Shown here one piece after another: positions 1 through 8,692 of a stretch of DNA of 41,895 nucleotides. Within the stretch, counting starts at the first letter, position 1. The number at the start of each line of letters is the position of its first letter. The notes under the pieces are model-generated. The model saw only the letters and a program-made list of their open reading frames with translations, had not been told where the DNA came from and did no database searches. This stretch comes from Candidatus Cloacimonadota bacterium (GTDB lineage: Bacteria; Cloacimonadota; Cloacimonadia; Cloacimonadales; TCS61): NCBI GenBank assembly GCA_021735645.1, contig JAIPGP010000024.1, positions 1 through 41,895 on the forward strand. The letters run 5' to 3'. A program made the translations under genes and the position numbers.

Positions 1-60
1 CTTGATCCTTTTTTGTAGATCTTCATTTGTCAGATAACTATTTACTTTTAATCTTTTCAT
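1..60 (-). CDS. N-terminal fragment of an unidentified protein, cut by the window edge
   Basis: Only the first 20 codons are present, reading MKRLKVNSYLTNEDLQKRIK. The start is an ATG (58-60 on the minus strand) preceded by a good ribosome binding site, GAGGTGA, at 63-69, and by a sigma70-like promoter at 77-104. The peptide is basic and hydrophilic with no signal sequence. That would suit a DNA-binding or transposase-type N-terminus, but 20 residues cannot establish a family. The body of the gene lies to the left of the window. Confidence 0.55.
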   Translation of the reverse strand, partial: MKRLKVNSYLTNEDLQKRIK

Positions 61-76
61 ATTCACCTCAAGGACA

Positions 77-104
77 ACTATATATTTCGGATAGAATATG
101 TCAA
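77..104 (-). promoter_or_regulatory. Sigma70-type promoter for the left-edge gene
   Basis: On the minus strand TTGACA (99-104) and TATAGT (77-82) are separated by 16 bases. They lie just upstream of the ribosome binding site and ATG of the truncated gene. The match to the -35/-10 consensus is seen directly; activity is inferred. Confidence 0.6.
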
Positions 105-146
105 CTATTTTCATAATATTGATAGCGGTTTGGTATAAACAATAAA

Positions 147-178
147 AAACCTGCCATCAAAAAATTAATAGCAGGTTT
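147..178 (-). terminator. Rho-independent terminator after the PDZ gene
   Basis: AAACCTGC (147-154) pairs with GCAGGTTT (171-178). On the minus strand the hairpin is followed by a run of T residues. It sits just beyond the stop codon of the PDZ protein gene and ends the sigma factor operon. Confidence 0.75.
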
Positions 179-206
179 CTTTTTTACTCAGAGGGATAGA
201 ATTGTA

Positions 207-1457
207 TTACATTGAGCCAGAATCACTTTTAAAGTATTCTAATTCAATTTCATGGTTTATCTCGTCATCAAGGTCTTCCAGATTCTCATAGTAGAAATCC
301 AGAGGTTTGTCTTTATCAATGAAAACCTTGAATACGTCATTTTCCAGCATATTAGAGTAGTATTTATCCCAGACTTCGTCGGTGACGGATGTCATGGTGA
401 TCTTAAGAGTCTGCGGTTTATCATCCCGCAGGACATTCATCTCGAAGTTAGCGCCATATTCTACATCTTTGAGGATTTTTCCGATATCTTCGAATTCGGA
501 TACTATTCTGTCATTGATTTTGAGGATAATATCTCCAGCCAGTATTCCTCCTGCATCAGCAGGGGTTTCCGGAATCACTTTATCGACTTTAAGTCCAGCG
601 GGGATGCCAGCTTCTGCCAGCATTTCATCACTAATATCAGAAACGATCACGCCCAGAATTTTACTGGATGAGTCCTGAAAAGCAAAGACATGCAAAGCTT
701 CCGGTAAACCCAGAGAATTCCAGATACCATAGACATCTTCCAGTTTATCCGAAATGTCCAGGTTATTAAAAATATTGTCGATTTTCCGCAGATCTATCAT
801 ATCCAGCGAAAGTTCGCCCAGTGTGAGGATAGTCGAAAGTTTTATGCCATCCTGCCAGTATTCCACTTTTACCTGGTCTTCCGGCTTATAGAGTTTGAGC
901 ATAGCCCGTACCTGATCCTGGGCATACAGTTTTTCGTCCTGCAAAGACAGCATCACGTCATTTTCCTGCAATCCCGCTTTCAGTGCCGGGCTCTCTTTAC
1001 TCACGGAAGTTATCAGTAAACCATATTTCTCAGTAAAACCTTCCAGCTCAAATTTATCCTGAAGAGTTACTCCCATCCAGGCTGGATTATGGCGTTCCCT
1101 AATTTCCCTTTCGCCCAGGGCTATATTATATATTTGCTCTTTGCCTTCTGCTAATACGCCAATTTCCACGGTCTCGCCAATTTCGGAATTTCTGATCATG
1201 CGTACTAACTGCTTACGGGTATAGACCTTTTCACCTTTAAATGTTCTTATGATCATGTCTTTCTGCAAACCGGCTTCTTCTGCCTGAGATTCTGCGACGA
1301 TTTTCTGGATGAGAACGCCAAAGCCATCTGTGATCTCATATTTTGTATAACTGGAATACACAATATCTGCGGTTGTTACTCCCAGAAAGGGGATAATTTC
1401 TGCCTGCAGGCTGAATAGTATTCCCAAGAGCACAAATCCAAATAGTAATATCTTCAT
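207..1457 (-). CDS. Exported triple-PDZ-domain protein
   Basis: A 416-residue protein with a signal peptide (MKILLFGFVLLGILFSLQA) and three PDZ-like domains at roughly residues 23-115, 125-215 and 260-350. The second and third carry the typical 'AGL..nDvml' and 'aGGILAGDIILKIND' segments. There is no serine protease domain, so unlike DegS/HtrA it can only bind peptides or partner proteins. The ATG at 1457 was chosen because GGGAGG precedes it and the signal peptide begins there; an upstream in-frame extension lacks these. It is the last gene of an operon with an ECF sigma factor and a membrane protein, so a role in envelope-stress sensing is plausible but inferred. The acidic C-terminus has no recognisable domain. 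Confidence 0.85.
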   Translation of the reverse strand: MKILLFGFVLLGILFSLQAEIIPFLGVTTADIVYSSYTKYEITDGFGVLIQKIVAESQAEEAGLQKDMIIRTFKGEKVYTRKQLVRMIRNSEIGETVEIGVLAEGKEQIYNIALGEREIRERHNPAWMGVTLQDKFELEGFTEKYGLLITSVSKESPALKAGLQENDVMLSLQDEKLYAQDQVRAMLKLYKPEDQVKVEYWQDGIKLSTILTLGELSLDMIDLRKIDNIFNNLDISDKLEDVYGIWNSLGLPEALHVFAFQDSSSKILGVIVSDISDEMLAEAGIPAGLKVDKVIPETPADAGGILAGDIILKINDRIVSEFEDIGKILKDVEYGANFEMNVLRDDKPQTLKITMTSVTDEVWDKYYSNMLENDVFKVFIDKDKPLDFYYENLEDLDDEINHEIELEYFKSDSGSM

Positions 1458-1470
1458 TTTTCCTCCCAAA

Positions 1471-1938
1471 TTAATAGCTTCTGGCAGAGACCTTGCGGGT
1501 CTGGTTATTCTGCAGATGCTTATTATACTCTGAAACAACCATTACTTTTCCGGCTTTGGGAGAATTATAATGTCTCACCAGATACGTTTTATTGTCATCA
1601 ACCAGACGTTGAGGTGAATTTACCAGCGTTCCTGCTTCCGAAGGCATAAGAATGCCTTTTGATTTCTGCACATTTTCTGCCACAATAGGCTGCTCATCAA
1701 CCTTGTTACCGAGCACAAAGTTATTCACATCTTTTGCCAGATTGGGTACCAGGAAGGTTACTGCCAGGATGATAAAAAGCAGTGCCGCCATAGATGCTGC
1801 CCAGTGGTAACGCGTGATATAAAACCTTTGCCGGCTGAAAAAGTCCTGCAGCAGTTTGCTCCTGAGGGCATTGAACTGGTATTTATCATCAATTTCAGGT
1901 ATTTTTAACATATTAAGCATATCTTTGATCTTGTCCAT
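1471..1938 (-). CDS. Single-pass membrane protein, probable anti-sigma factor
   Basis: A 155-residue protein with a cytoplasmic N-terminal part (about residues 1-45), one transmembrane helix (about 47-66, WAASMAALLFIILAVTFLVP) and a periplasmic remainder. No zinc-binding anti-sigma motif (HxxxCxxC) is present, so the assignment rests on topology and position. The gene overlaps the end of the ECF sigma gene by 26 bases and is followed by an exported PDZ protein. AGGAG precedes the chosen ATG with about 7 bases spacing. The family is not recognised from sequence; the anti-sigma role is inferred from the operon. Confidence 0.7.
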   Translation of the reverse strand: MDKIKDMLNMLKIPEIDDKYQFNALRSKLLQDFFSRQRFYITRYHWAASMAALLFIILAVTFLVPNLAKDVNNFVLGNKVDEQPIVAENVQKSKGILMPSEAGTLVNSPQRLVDDNKTYLVRHYNSPKAGKVMVVSEYNKHLQNNQTRKVSARSY

Positions 1939-2458
1939 GATCTTTCTCCTGTTCCAGAATATTTTTCAGCTTTTTCAAGCTGCGGTGCACGCTTACTTTT
2001 AGGGCATTTTCTTTTTTGCCAAATATCTCTGACAGCTCTTTATACGGCTTCTTCTCAAAATACTTCAAAGCTACCAGATTCTGCTCGTAAGGCGTCAGTT
2101 GCGTCAAACATCTCTTCACATATTCAAACTTATAAGGATAGACGGTGGGGTCTTCCGGCAGATCATTCTTTTTCTTCATCATAAGATTCAGTTCCCGCTT
2201 ACGGTCGCGGTAATACTGATTTATTTCGCTGACTGCGATCCGATACAGCCAGGCAGAAAATGAACAGCGGTGGCTCTCCAGGAATTTAAACCGATACAAA
2301 TTCTTCATGGCTTTATAGAACACGTTGGAGACTATCTCGTTCCGCACGTCTTCATTAAAAGTCCGGTGAAATACGAAGTTATTAATTTTAGGATAATATA
2401 TCCTGTATAGTTCATCAAAAGCCTGGATATCCTGCTTAGCTCTTTTCACTAATTCCAT
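1913..2458 (-). CDS. ECF-type RNA polymerase sigma-70 family factor
   Basis: About 181 residues with the two-domain ECF layout. Region 2 (about residues 8-85) includes DELYRIYYPKINNFVFHRTF and SAWLYRIAVSEINQYYRDRKR. Region 4 (about 115-170) includes LTPYEQNLVALKYFEKKPYK followed by the helix-turn-helix LSEIFGKKENALKVSVHRSL. It would direct RNA polymerase to a dedicated set of promoters. The ATG at 2458 gives the usual short ECF N-terminus; a TTG three codons upstream (2467) is an alternative start. It is first in an operon with a putative membrane anti-sigma factor and a PDZ protein. Confidence 0.9.
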   Translation of the reverse strand: MELVKRAKQDIQAFDELYRIYYPKINNFVFHRTFNEDVRNEIVSNVFYKAMKNLYRFKFLESHRCSFSAWLYRIAVSEINQYYRDRKRELNLMMKKKNDLPEDPTVYPYKFEYVKRCLTQLTPYEQNLVALKYFEKKPYKELSEIFGKKENALKVSVHRSLKKLKNILEQEKDHGQDQRYA

Positions 2459-2467
2459 TTCTTCCAA

Positions 2468-3055
2468 AAGACACCACCTTATCTCTTTTCAGTTCTGCTT
2501 CTTTCAACGCACACAACCATATAGGTTACACAATTTTATTCTTTTTGCAAAGGATTATTTTGTCAATGGCTATATGCAATCATCAACCACGGAACACACT
2601 GAACACGCGAAAAAATGTAATGTAAGACTTAATACAAAGAAATAGAACACAGATTGCACAGATTTAACGGATTTTCACTGATAAAGTTTGAAATACCAGT
2701 ACGTTTTCCCGTCTCATCTTCATATCCTCATACCTTCTAACTTTCGAACCTTCACATCTTCTTTTTTTTTCTGTGCTCAATTTGTCTATATGGTTCACTG
2801 TTGACATTGTAAATAAAAAATGAGAGCTTTGCAGTCCGGAGTCATAATATGGATAATTATGTGATAAACCATCAGACGCTTAATCAAAATAAGAAGCGTA
2901 ATACAGATTCAGTGCAGTTGAGAATGTAGCTGATGAGAAATGGATAAGAAGTGATGCTGAGAGATGGGAGCAGCAATTACGGATTATATAAAACGATTTT
3001 CTTTGACAATAAAATAAGAAAGATAATAAAAGGGAATGTCTAAAACTTAGTAAAA
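2468..3055. other. Intergenic region of about 590 bases with phrase-like low-complexity text
   Basis: This divergent intergenic region shows no convincing gene. On the minus strand TTGACA (2561-2566) is a plausible -35 box for the sigma operon, with only weak -10 candidates. On the plus strand TTGACA at 3003-3008 with TAATAA at 3024-3029 (15-base spacer) may serve the histidine kinase. The middle holds repetitive wording of the type 'acggaacacactgaacac' and 'aacacagattgcacagat', similar in style to segments at 9460-9600 and 39745-39790. No function is visible. Confidence 0.4.
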
Positions 3056-4330
3056 ATGGAGGCTGTATTGGAAAGACATGATCTCAGTATACTTTTTGTA
3101 GAAGATGATGAATTAATGCGTAATACAATCAGTAAAGTACTTGAGAAAAATGCTCAGGAAGTATATCAGGCGTCAAACGGTTCTGAGGGACTTGCCATGT
3201 TTTTGGAAAAGCAGCCTGACATGATAATCACCGATATCATGATGCCGGAGATGAACGGACTGGAGATGATCCAGGAGATACGTCGTCACAGCCGGAGTGT
3301 GAAGATAGTGGTTGTTTCTGCTTATAGTGAGAAGGAGAATTTTTTAAAATCGATAGCCCTGGGTGTAAACAATTTTTTAATCAAGCCGATATCTTATAAG
3401 GATTTACTAAACATCTTAGAAGAGCTGGCAAACATAATCTGTCTTGAGAAGAGTGTGGAAGCTGAGCGTCACCTCAAAATGCTTGCCCAGGAGAATTTGA
3501 AGCAAGCCCATGCGGAACTTGAGTCCCGAGTAAAGGAACGCACGCGGGAGCTGGCAGTAGCTAATACGCAATTAATAGAATTTCAGGAGACTTTGCAGGA
3601 TAAGATAGAAAGAAGTGTAGCGGAGATACGGATGAAAGATCACATAATGATGCTGCAGAGCCGCCAGGCAGTGATGGGGGAGATGATAGGTCATATAGCA
3701 CATCAGTGGCGTCAGCCTTTGAATACTATAGGATTATTAACTCAGTCGCTGCTGTTTTCCTACCGAAAAGAGACATTGACAGAAGAACTTTTGGCAGAGC
3801 GGGTAGATAAGATAATGTCTGTTCTGGAACACATGTCAGTCACGGTTGATGATTTTCGTGATTTCTTTAATCCCAATCGGGAGAAGCTTACTTTCAGTCT
3901 GGAATCGGTAGTGAAGAAGACGCTTTCGTTTGTGGAGAGTTCGTTTCAGAAGCATAAGATAGTTTTGACTTTTGAGAAAGAGGAAGATTGTCAGATATAT
4001 GGTTATGAAAACGAATATTCGCAGGTATTGATGAATTTATTGATCAATGCGAAGGATGCGTTAGTGGAGAACCGGACAGAAGATCGCCAGATTTGTATAA
4101 GAGTAAGTAGAAGAATGGGTAAAAGCTATCTGGAGGTGGAGGATAATGCTGGAGGAATAGCAGAGAGTATCAGGAGTCAGATGTTTGAGCCTTATTTTAC
4201 GACAAAATCAGAGCAAAACGGAACCGGACTGGGATTATATATATGTAAAACGATAGTGGAGCGCAATATGTCTGGTTATATAGATGTAAGTAATAATGGT
4301 ACAGGAGCCGTTTTTACAATCGTGATCTGA
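3056..4330 (+). CDS. Receiver-domain histidine kinase (REC - coiled coil - HisKA - HATPase)
   Basis: A 424-residue cytoplasmic protein. The N-terminal receiver (about 8-125) has the acidic pair EDD near 16-18, phosphoacceptor Asp60 (MIITDIMMPEMNG) and the conserved Lys in FLIKPIS. A coiled coil (about 135-195) leads to a histidine kinase core whose H-box is GHIAHQWRQPLNTI, with likely phosphorylated His216. The ATPase domain has the N-box NLLINAKDAL, DNAGGI and GTGLGLYICK. There is no transmembrane segment, so it probably responds to phosphorylation at its own receiver. It stands two bases before a single-domain receiver gene and heads a c-di-GMP signalling cassette. No strong ribosome binding site precedes the ATG. 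Confidence 0.9.
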   Translation: MEAVLERHDLSILFVEDDELMRNTISKVLEKNAQEVYQASNGSEGLAMFLEKQPDMIITDIMMPEMNGLEMIQEIRRHSRSVKIVVVSAYSEKENFLKSIALGVNNFLIKPISYKDLLNILEELANIICLEKSVEAERHLKMLAQENLKQAHAELESRVKERTRELAVANTQLIEFQETLQDKIERSVAEIRMKDHIMMLQSRQAVMGEMIGHIAHQWRQPLNTIGLLTQSLLFSYRKETLTEELLAERVDKIMSVLEHMSVTVDDFRDFFNPNREKLTFSLESVVKKTLSFVESSFQKHKIVLTFEKEEDCQIYGYENEYSQVLMNLLINAKDALVENRTEDRQICIRVSRRMGKSYLEVEDNAGGIAESIRSQMFEPYFTTKSEQNGTGLGLYICKTIVERNMSGYIDVSNNGTGAVFTIVI

Positions 4331-4332
4331 TA

Positions 4333-4695
4333 ATGATGAAAAAGAAAGTATTGATAGTGGAGGATGAGGTATTAATCCGAGAGATGCTGAAAGAGATATT
4401 TATGTCAGTATTTGAGAGCGTATATACTGCCCGTAATGGTTTGCAGGGCATAGCGAGATACGAGGAATTTATGCCAGATTTGATCATAACAGATATCAAG
4501 ATGCGGAAAATGGATGGGCTGGAAATGATAGAGACGATCCAGCATACTAATCCGCAGCAGAAATTTATCATAATCACGGCATATTCAGATGAGCATCATT
4601 TGAAGACAGCTAAGCTTTTGGGGATCAAAGATGTGCTGATCAAACCAGTTGACAGTAGAGAGCTGATAGAAAGAGCTCAAGAGATGCTGCAATGA
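4333..4695 (+). CDS. Single-domain response regulator (CheY-like receiver)
   Basis: A 120-residue stand-alone receiver. Acidic residues Glu10-Asp11, phosphoacceptor Asp54 (LIITDIKMRKMDG), the Thr of FIIITAYS and the Lys of VLIKPVD are all present. It has no output domain, so it acts through protein contact or phosphotransfer. It begins two bases after the histidine kinase stop and its own stop overlaps the next start (ATGA). This suggests translational coupling and a role as phosphate carrier between the kinase and the GGDEF protein. Confidence 0.9.
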   Translation: MMKKKVLIVEDEVLIREMLKEIFMSVFESVYTARNGLQGIARYEEFMPDLIITDIKMRKMDGLEMIETIQHTNPQQKFIIITAYSDEHHLKTAKLLGIKDVLIKPVDSRELIERAQEMLQ

Positions 4696-6413
4696 AGAAA
4701 GAGTATTGGAATGTACTGGTGATAGATGATGACCGTCTGACCACCGAGTTGATCCGTGAGATACTGGAATCGGACGGCTATAACTGTGAGATTTGCCAGA
4801 GCGTGAAGAGTTTAAAGAAATGTCTCAAACAGGCAGATTTCAGTATCTTCATTATAGATTTAATGCTGAATGGTCTGGAAGGGATCAGTCTGATAAGTGA
4901 ATTACGAAGAAATTATCCGGAATCAATAATACTAGTTATCACGGGACTCAGCGCTTCTGAGCATTTGCAGTCCTCGATCCAGTCAGGAGCGGATTATTTT
5001 TTTAGTAAGCCAGTAAATGCAGCTAATTTGCTTCAGAAGCTGCAAAGACTCGTGCAGCGAATAAGCGAGCCGTTACCGGTGAAATCTGTGAATAATCTTA
5101 TCTGGCGTTCCTTTCAGGGAGCCAGTAATCCAATCTTTATAATCAATAAATCAGGAGATTTATATTTTGCCAATTCGGCGTTTTTGCAATTATCCGGTTT
5201 AAACAGTGAGCGGATAACTCGATTTAATCTTGGGACTTTGCAGATGAAAACTATCGATGATCCGGTCAGTTTGATCAAGTGTTGTGAAATGGGGATGAAA
5301 GAGACTCGGATACTAGAATCTCGATTCAATCAGGGTAAATATGATGAAACGTGGTATAATGTAATCATCATTCCTTTGGAGCAGGCGATTAATGGGGATG
5401 AGCCGTTATTTTTGTTTCAGCTTTTCAATATTACGCGTAAAAAGCAGATGGATAATTTCATACTTAATAATGAGGAGAAATTTCGCTCCTTTATCAGTTT
5501 ATCAAATGATGGGATGGCCTTGATAAATGAGAAGGGTCAGGTGATCGAGTGGAATGGCAGCCTGACTCGAATCACGGGAATCTCTATGGAAAGAGTGTAT
5601 GGCGAATTGATCTGGGATATATTGTCGTGGGGCAGAATCCGAATAGATGATAAGCCGGTAGAGCCGGAAGTTCTGAAGAAATTTATATTTTTATCTTTAA
5701 AAAAAGGTCTTAATATAGATAACGCCAAAGAAAATATGTGTCAAATCACTCATAGCGATGGTCACATTGTTCATTTGCAATACTCATTATTTACGATCCG
5801 GGTTGATAATGGCTACCGTCTGGGTATGGTGATAAGAGATAATACAGCGAGCGTGAATGATCGTATATATATAGCAGAGCAGCATGAAAAGCTCAATCAG
5901 GCATATCAGGAGATGGAGAAGCTGGCCAGGATAGACCCGCTGACTCAGATATCCAATCGCCGGGATGTAGAAATCAGGCTGGATTATGAAATGACTCGTT
6001 ATGAAAGGCATCACAATCCTTTTTCGCTTTCAATAGTGGATATCGATGATTTTAAAAAGTTCAATGATACTTACGGTCATGATATGGGTGACTTTGTACT
6101 GGTAGAAATAGCCAAATTGATGAAGGAGACCATAAGGGCGCAGGACATATTGGGTCGCTGGGGCGGCGAAGAATTTATATTAGTATTTCCGGAAACTAAT
6201 GCCGGAGGAGGTGATATCATCGCGGAGCGGATCCGCTCTCAGATCGAGAAGCATAATTTTAAATTTAAAAATGTAGAAGTATCAGTCAGCATCACAGGCG
6301 GATTGGCAGAATATCATCCTGGTGAAGAGCTGAATAAAACTGTAAAAAGGGCAGATGAAGCACTTTATAAAGGAAAAAACAGTGGAAAGAATTGTATTGT
6401 CATATCAAATTAG
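4692..6413 (+). CDS. Response-regulator diguanylate cyclase (REC-PAS-PAS-GGDEF)
   Basis: A 573-residue protein. The receiver (about 5-125) has phosphoacceptor Asp56, Thr84 and Lys106. Two PAS-like sensor domains follow (about 134-250 and 258-385). A short coiled coil leads into a GGDEF domain (about 410-573). The catalytic motif is intact as GGEEF (491-495), and the inhibitory I-site RxxD is present as RAQD at 482-485. It should therefore make c-di-GMP from two GTP and be product-inhibited. It overlaps the preceding receiver gene by four bases and precedes an HD-GYP protein, placing synthesis and probable breakdown of c-di-GMP in one operon. Confidence 0.92.
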   Translation: MKKEYWNVLVIDDDRLTTELIREILESDGYNCEICQSVKSLKKCLKQADFSIFIIDLMLNGLEGISLISELRRNYPESIILVITGLSASEHLQSSIQSGADYFFSKPVNAANLLQKLQRLVQRISEPLPVKSVNNLIWRSFQGASNPIFIINKSGDLYFANSAFLQLSGLNSERITRFNLGTLQMKTIDDPVSLIKCCEMGMKETRILESRFNQGKYDETWYNVIIIPLEQAINGDEPLFLFQLFNITRKKQMDNFILNNEEKFRSFISLSNDGMALINEKGQVIEWNGSLTRITGISMERVYGELIWDILSWGRIRIDDKPVEPEVLKKFIFLSLKKGLNIDNAKENMCQITHSDGHIVHLQYSLFTIRVDNGYRLGMVIRDNTASVNDRIYIAEQHEKLNQAYQEMEKLARIDPLTQISNRRDVEIRLDYEMTRYERHHNPFSLSIVDIDDFKKFNDTYGHDMGDFVLVEIAKLMKETIRAQDILGRWGGEEFILVFPETNAGGGDIIAERIRSQIEKHNFKFKNVEVSVSITGGLAEYHPGEELNKTVKRADEALYKGKNSGKNCIVISN

Positions 6414-6422
6414 GAGAGCAAC

Positions 6423-8024
6423 TTGTCATACAATATTTTGGAAAAGATAAGGAAGAAGAACTTGGACCTGACAAAGAAACTCATCAAAATCGGGAAGTCG
6501 TTATCTTTAGAAAATGACATCCAGAAAGTGTTTAAGATCATTCTTGATGAGGTGATGGAAGTCACTTCTGCTGATAGAGGTGTGATTTACATCACCTCTA
6601 TTGATCAAAAATATCTGCAGTATGAAAGAGTAAAGAGTCTTTCTGATAAAATTGAAATGGACGCGGTTGCGGCAAAGCAGCAGTGGGAGTCGATAGCCTT
6701 ATTTGACGCTTCTCATGATCCGGTGATGACTTCACTGGCGACGTTTGTTTTTCACACTGGATTTGAAGCTCATTTTGATGATGTTTATACTCAGGACTAC
6801 TTCCAGATAGACCAGATAATCGCCATGGATAGGCGAGATCACTATCGCTCAAAATCAATGGTGGCAGTGCCTCTGGTAGATCATGAGGACAGAGTGCTGG
6901 GAATAATTGAGCTTACTAACAGTATCAGTGAATCAGGAGAGATCATACCTTTTTCGGAAGATCACATAGATATATTGCTCTCAGTATCATCGCAGGCAGC
7001 CATCACGCTGAGTAATAAACTGCTGATCACAAATCTGGAAAAGATGATATTTGATTTCACGCAGGCAATTGCCTATGCTATTGATATGAAGTCAGATAAA
7101 TCATACCAGCATGTTCAGAAGGTGGCTTTACTGACGAATATACTGGCTAATGAAGTAAATAAAACGGAAGCGGGGATATATTCAGGTCACAGTTTTTCTA
7201 AAGACGAGCTTGACGAAATAGCCATTTCAGGTTGGCTGCATGATCTGGGTAAGATAGCCACCTCAAATAGTCTGCTGAATAAGAATACCAAGTTGCTGGC
7301 TAATTGTGACCGGATCAGTTATATTGAGTTAAAATTTGAGCTTTTAGAGCAGGTGATCATTAATAAATTACAACATCCGCTGCCCATAGAGGAAAAATCA
7401 GATTTAGAGAGGATAATCAGCAGTTTGCCTGGTTATCTGGAATTATTGACATCAATCAATCAAGGGTCTGAGTATGTTTCGGAAGAGATAATAAAATCAC
7501 TTCTGGAAATAGCCGAAATAAAAGTGGAAGCCGGCGGAAAAGAATATCGTCTTCTGAATGAAAACGAATTAGAGAATCTGATGATCCGGAAAGGAACGTT
7601 GACCAGCGGCGAATATAATGAGATCAAGAAACACGCTGATCTCACCTATAAGATTCTGGCAAATATCACTTTCCCGCTGAAATTTCAGAACGTGCCCAAG
7701 ATAGCCTCTTCGCATCATGAGCGTCTGAATGGCAGTGGCTATCCACTGGGGCTGCAGGAAGATGAAATCCCGCTGCAATCGAGGATACTGGCAATAGCGG
7801 ATGTATTTGACGCCTTGATGTCCAAAAGGTCATATAAGTCATCTTATAATCTTGAGAAGTCACTGAAAATACTTGCCAGTATGGCAAAGAACAATGAACT
7901 TGATAAGGATTTAATGGATATTCTGCTTGATAATCAGCTTTATGAGACTTTTGCCAGTGAGTATGAAGTTCTAGATTTTTCGAGTATAGATATCAGCGAA
8001 ATCAAGGCTATTTACCGGGGATAA
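6423..8024 (+). CDS. GAF-HD-GYP domain protein, probable c-di-GMP phosphodiesterase
   Basis: A 533-residue protein. A GAF sensor domain (about 20-195) is followed by a helical linker and an HD-GYP domain (about 210-515). Metal-ligand motifs are visible: HDLGKI near 273, a KKH near 400 and HHERLNGSGYP near 430-441. Between the HD motif and the segment RKGTLTSGEYNEIKKH lies an insertion of roughly 100 residues, a variation seen in some HD-GYP proteins. The start is a TTG preceded by GGAG. It follows the GGDEF gene by nine bases and probably hydrolyses c-di-GMP in response to a GAF ligand; the ligand is unknown. Confidence 0.88.
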   Translation: MSYNILEKIRKKNLDLTKKLIKIGKSLSLENDIQKVFKIILDEVMEVTSADRGVIYITSIDQKYLQYERVKSLSDKIEMDAVAAKQQWESIALFDASHDPVMTSLATFVFHTGFEAHFDDVYTQDYFQIDQIIAMDRRDHYRSKSMVAVPLVDHEDRVLGIIELTNSISESGEIIPFSEDHIDILLSVSSQAAITLSNKLLITNLEKMIFDFTQAIAYAIDMKSDKSYQHVQKVALLTNILANEVNKTEAGIYSGHSFSKDELDEIAISGWLHDLGKIATSNSLLNKNTKLLANCDRISYIELKFELLEQVIINKLQHPLPIEEKSDLERIISSLPGYLELLTSINQGSEYVSEEIIKSLLEIAEIKVEAGGKEYRLLNENELENLMIRKGTLTSGEYNEIKKHADLTYKILANITFPLKFQNVPKIASSHHERLNGSGYPLGLQEDEIPLQSRILAIADVFDALMSKRSYKSSYNLEKSLKILASMAKNNELDKDLMDILLDNQLYETFASEYEVLDFSSIDISEIKAIYRG

Positions 8025-8027
8025 TGT

Positions 8028-8681
8028 ATGAGTGTTGGTAAGGTAGTGCGTGATCATGCTTATTTTATGAATCAGATAGCAACTTCTCTTTCCCGAGAGC
8101 TATCAGACTCAGAGCTACAGGCACTGAAGCGAGCTTTGGATTTAGTGGTTCGTATTCCTTCACCCAAGCTTCTTGATCTTAATATATCTTTCTGGCTGAT
8201 AAAGAAATTTTATTTGCAGATATATCTGGGAGAGGATAAACGTACTGATAGCAGGAACGAACGGGATAAATTTGAGAGGACAAAACTGGTAGAGTATAAG
8301 GAAAGAGATGCTGAATACTATTTTGCCGGTATGCCTGAAGACATTCAGCAGGGATTTAAGTTTGAGGAAAAGAGGATAATTCAATCTGTTTTCAATCGGG
8401 CAATCTCGATTCCCACCCGCAAGATTGTTGAGACCAATATTCGCTTTAAATTTAAGCGGAGATATTATTTAGCGCTTTATCTGGGCTTTGACCGCAGAAA
8501 GCGGAGAAGAGGTTCTGCCAGTCGGAGTTTGGATGTAGTCAGTTTTGCTGGATCAATGATGATTTATCTGATCGTGATACTTTTAGTAGCCTATTTTGCG
8601 AAATCAGTGCTAAATTATAATTTTGTAAAGGATGAGCATGCATTTGAATATTTAATTAGAAAACTCGGTTTAAATAAATAA
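8028..8681 (+). CDS. Unrecognised membrane protein with two copies of a YF...IP.K...N...KYY...LG.DKR repeat
   Basis: A 217-residue protein I do not recognise. It holds two copies of a unit of about 65 residues (about 4-70 and 88-155). Each starts with an aromatic pair after an acidic residue (HAYFMNQ, AEYYFAG). Each has a central helix, then IPSPKLLDLN or IPTRKIVETN, and ends in FYLQIYLGEDKR or YYLALYLGFDRRKRRR. A single transmembrane helix (about 176-200) precedes a short tail. There is no signal peptide, so the repeats are probably cytoplasmic. It follows the HD-GYP gene by three bases and its paralogue follows 11 bases later. A c-di-GMP effector role is a guess from context and from the Arg/Lys-rich ends. 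Confidence 0.7.
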   Translation: MSVGKVVRDHAYFMNQIATSLSRELSDSELQALKRALDLVVRIPSPKLLDLNISFWLIKKFYLQIYLGEDKRTDSRNERDKFERTKLVEYKERDAEYYFAGMPEDIQQGFKFEEKRIIQSVFNRAISIPTRKIVETNIRFKFKRRYYLALYLGFDRRKRRRGSASRSLDVVSFAGSMMIYLIVILLVAYFAKSVLNYNFVKDEHAFEYLIRKLGLNK

Positions 8682-8692
8682 AGGAGTACAGG

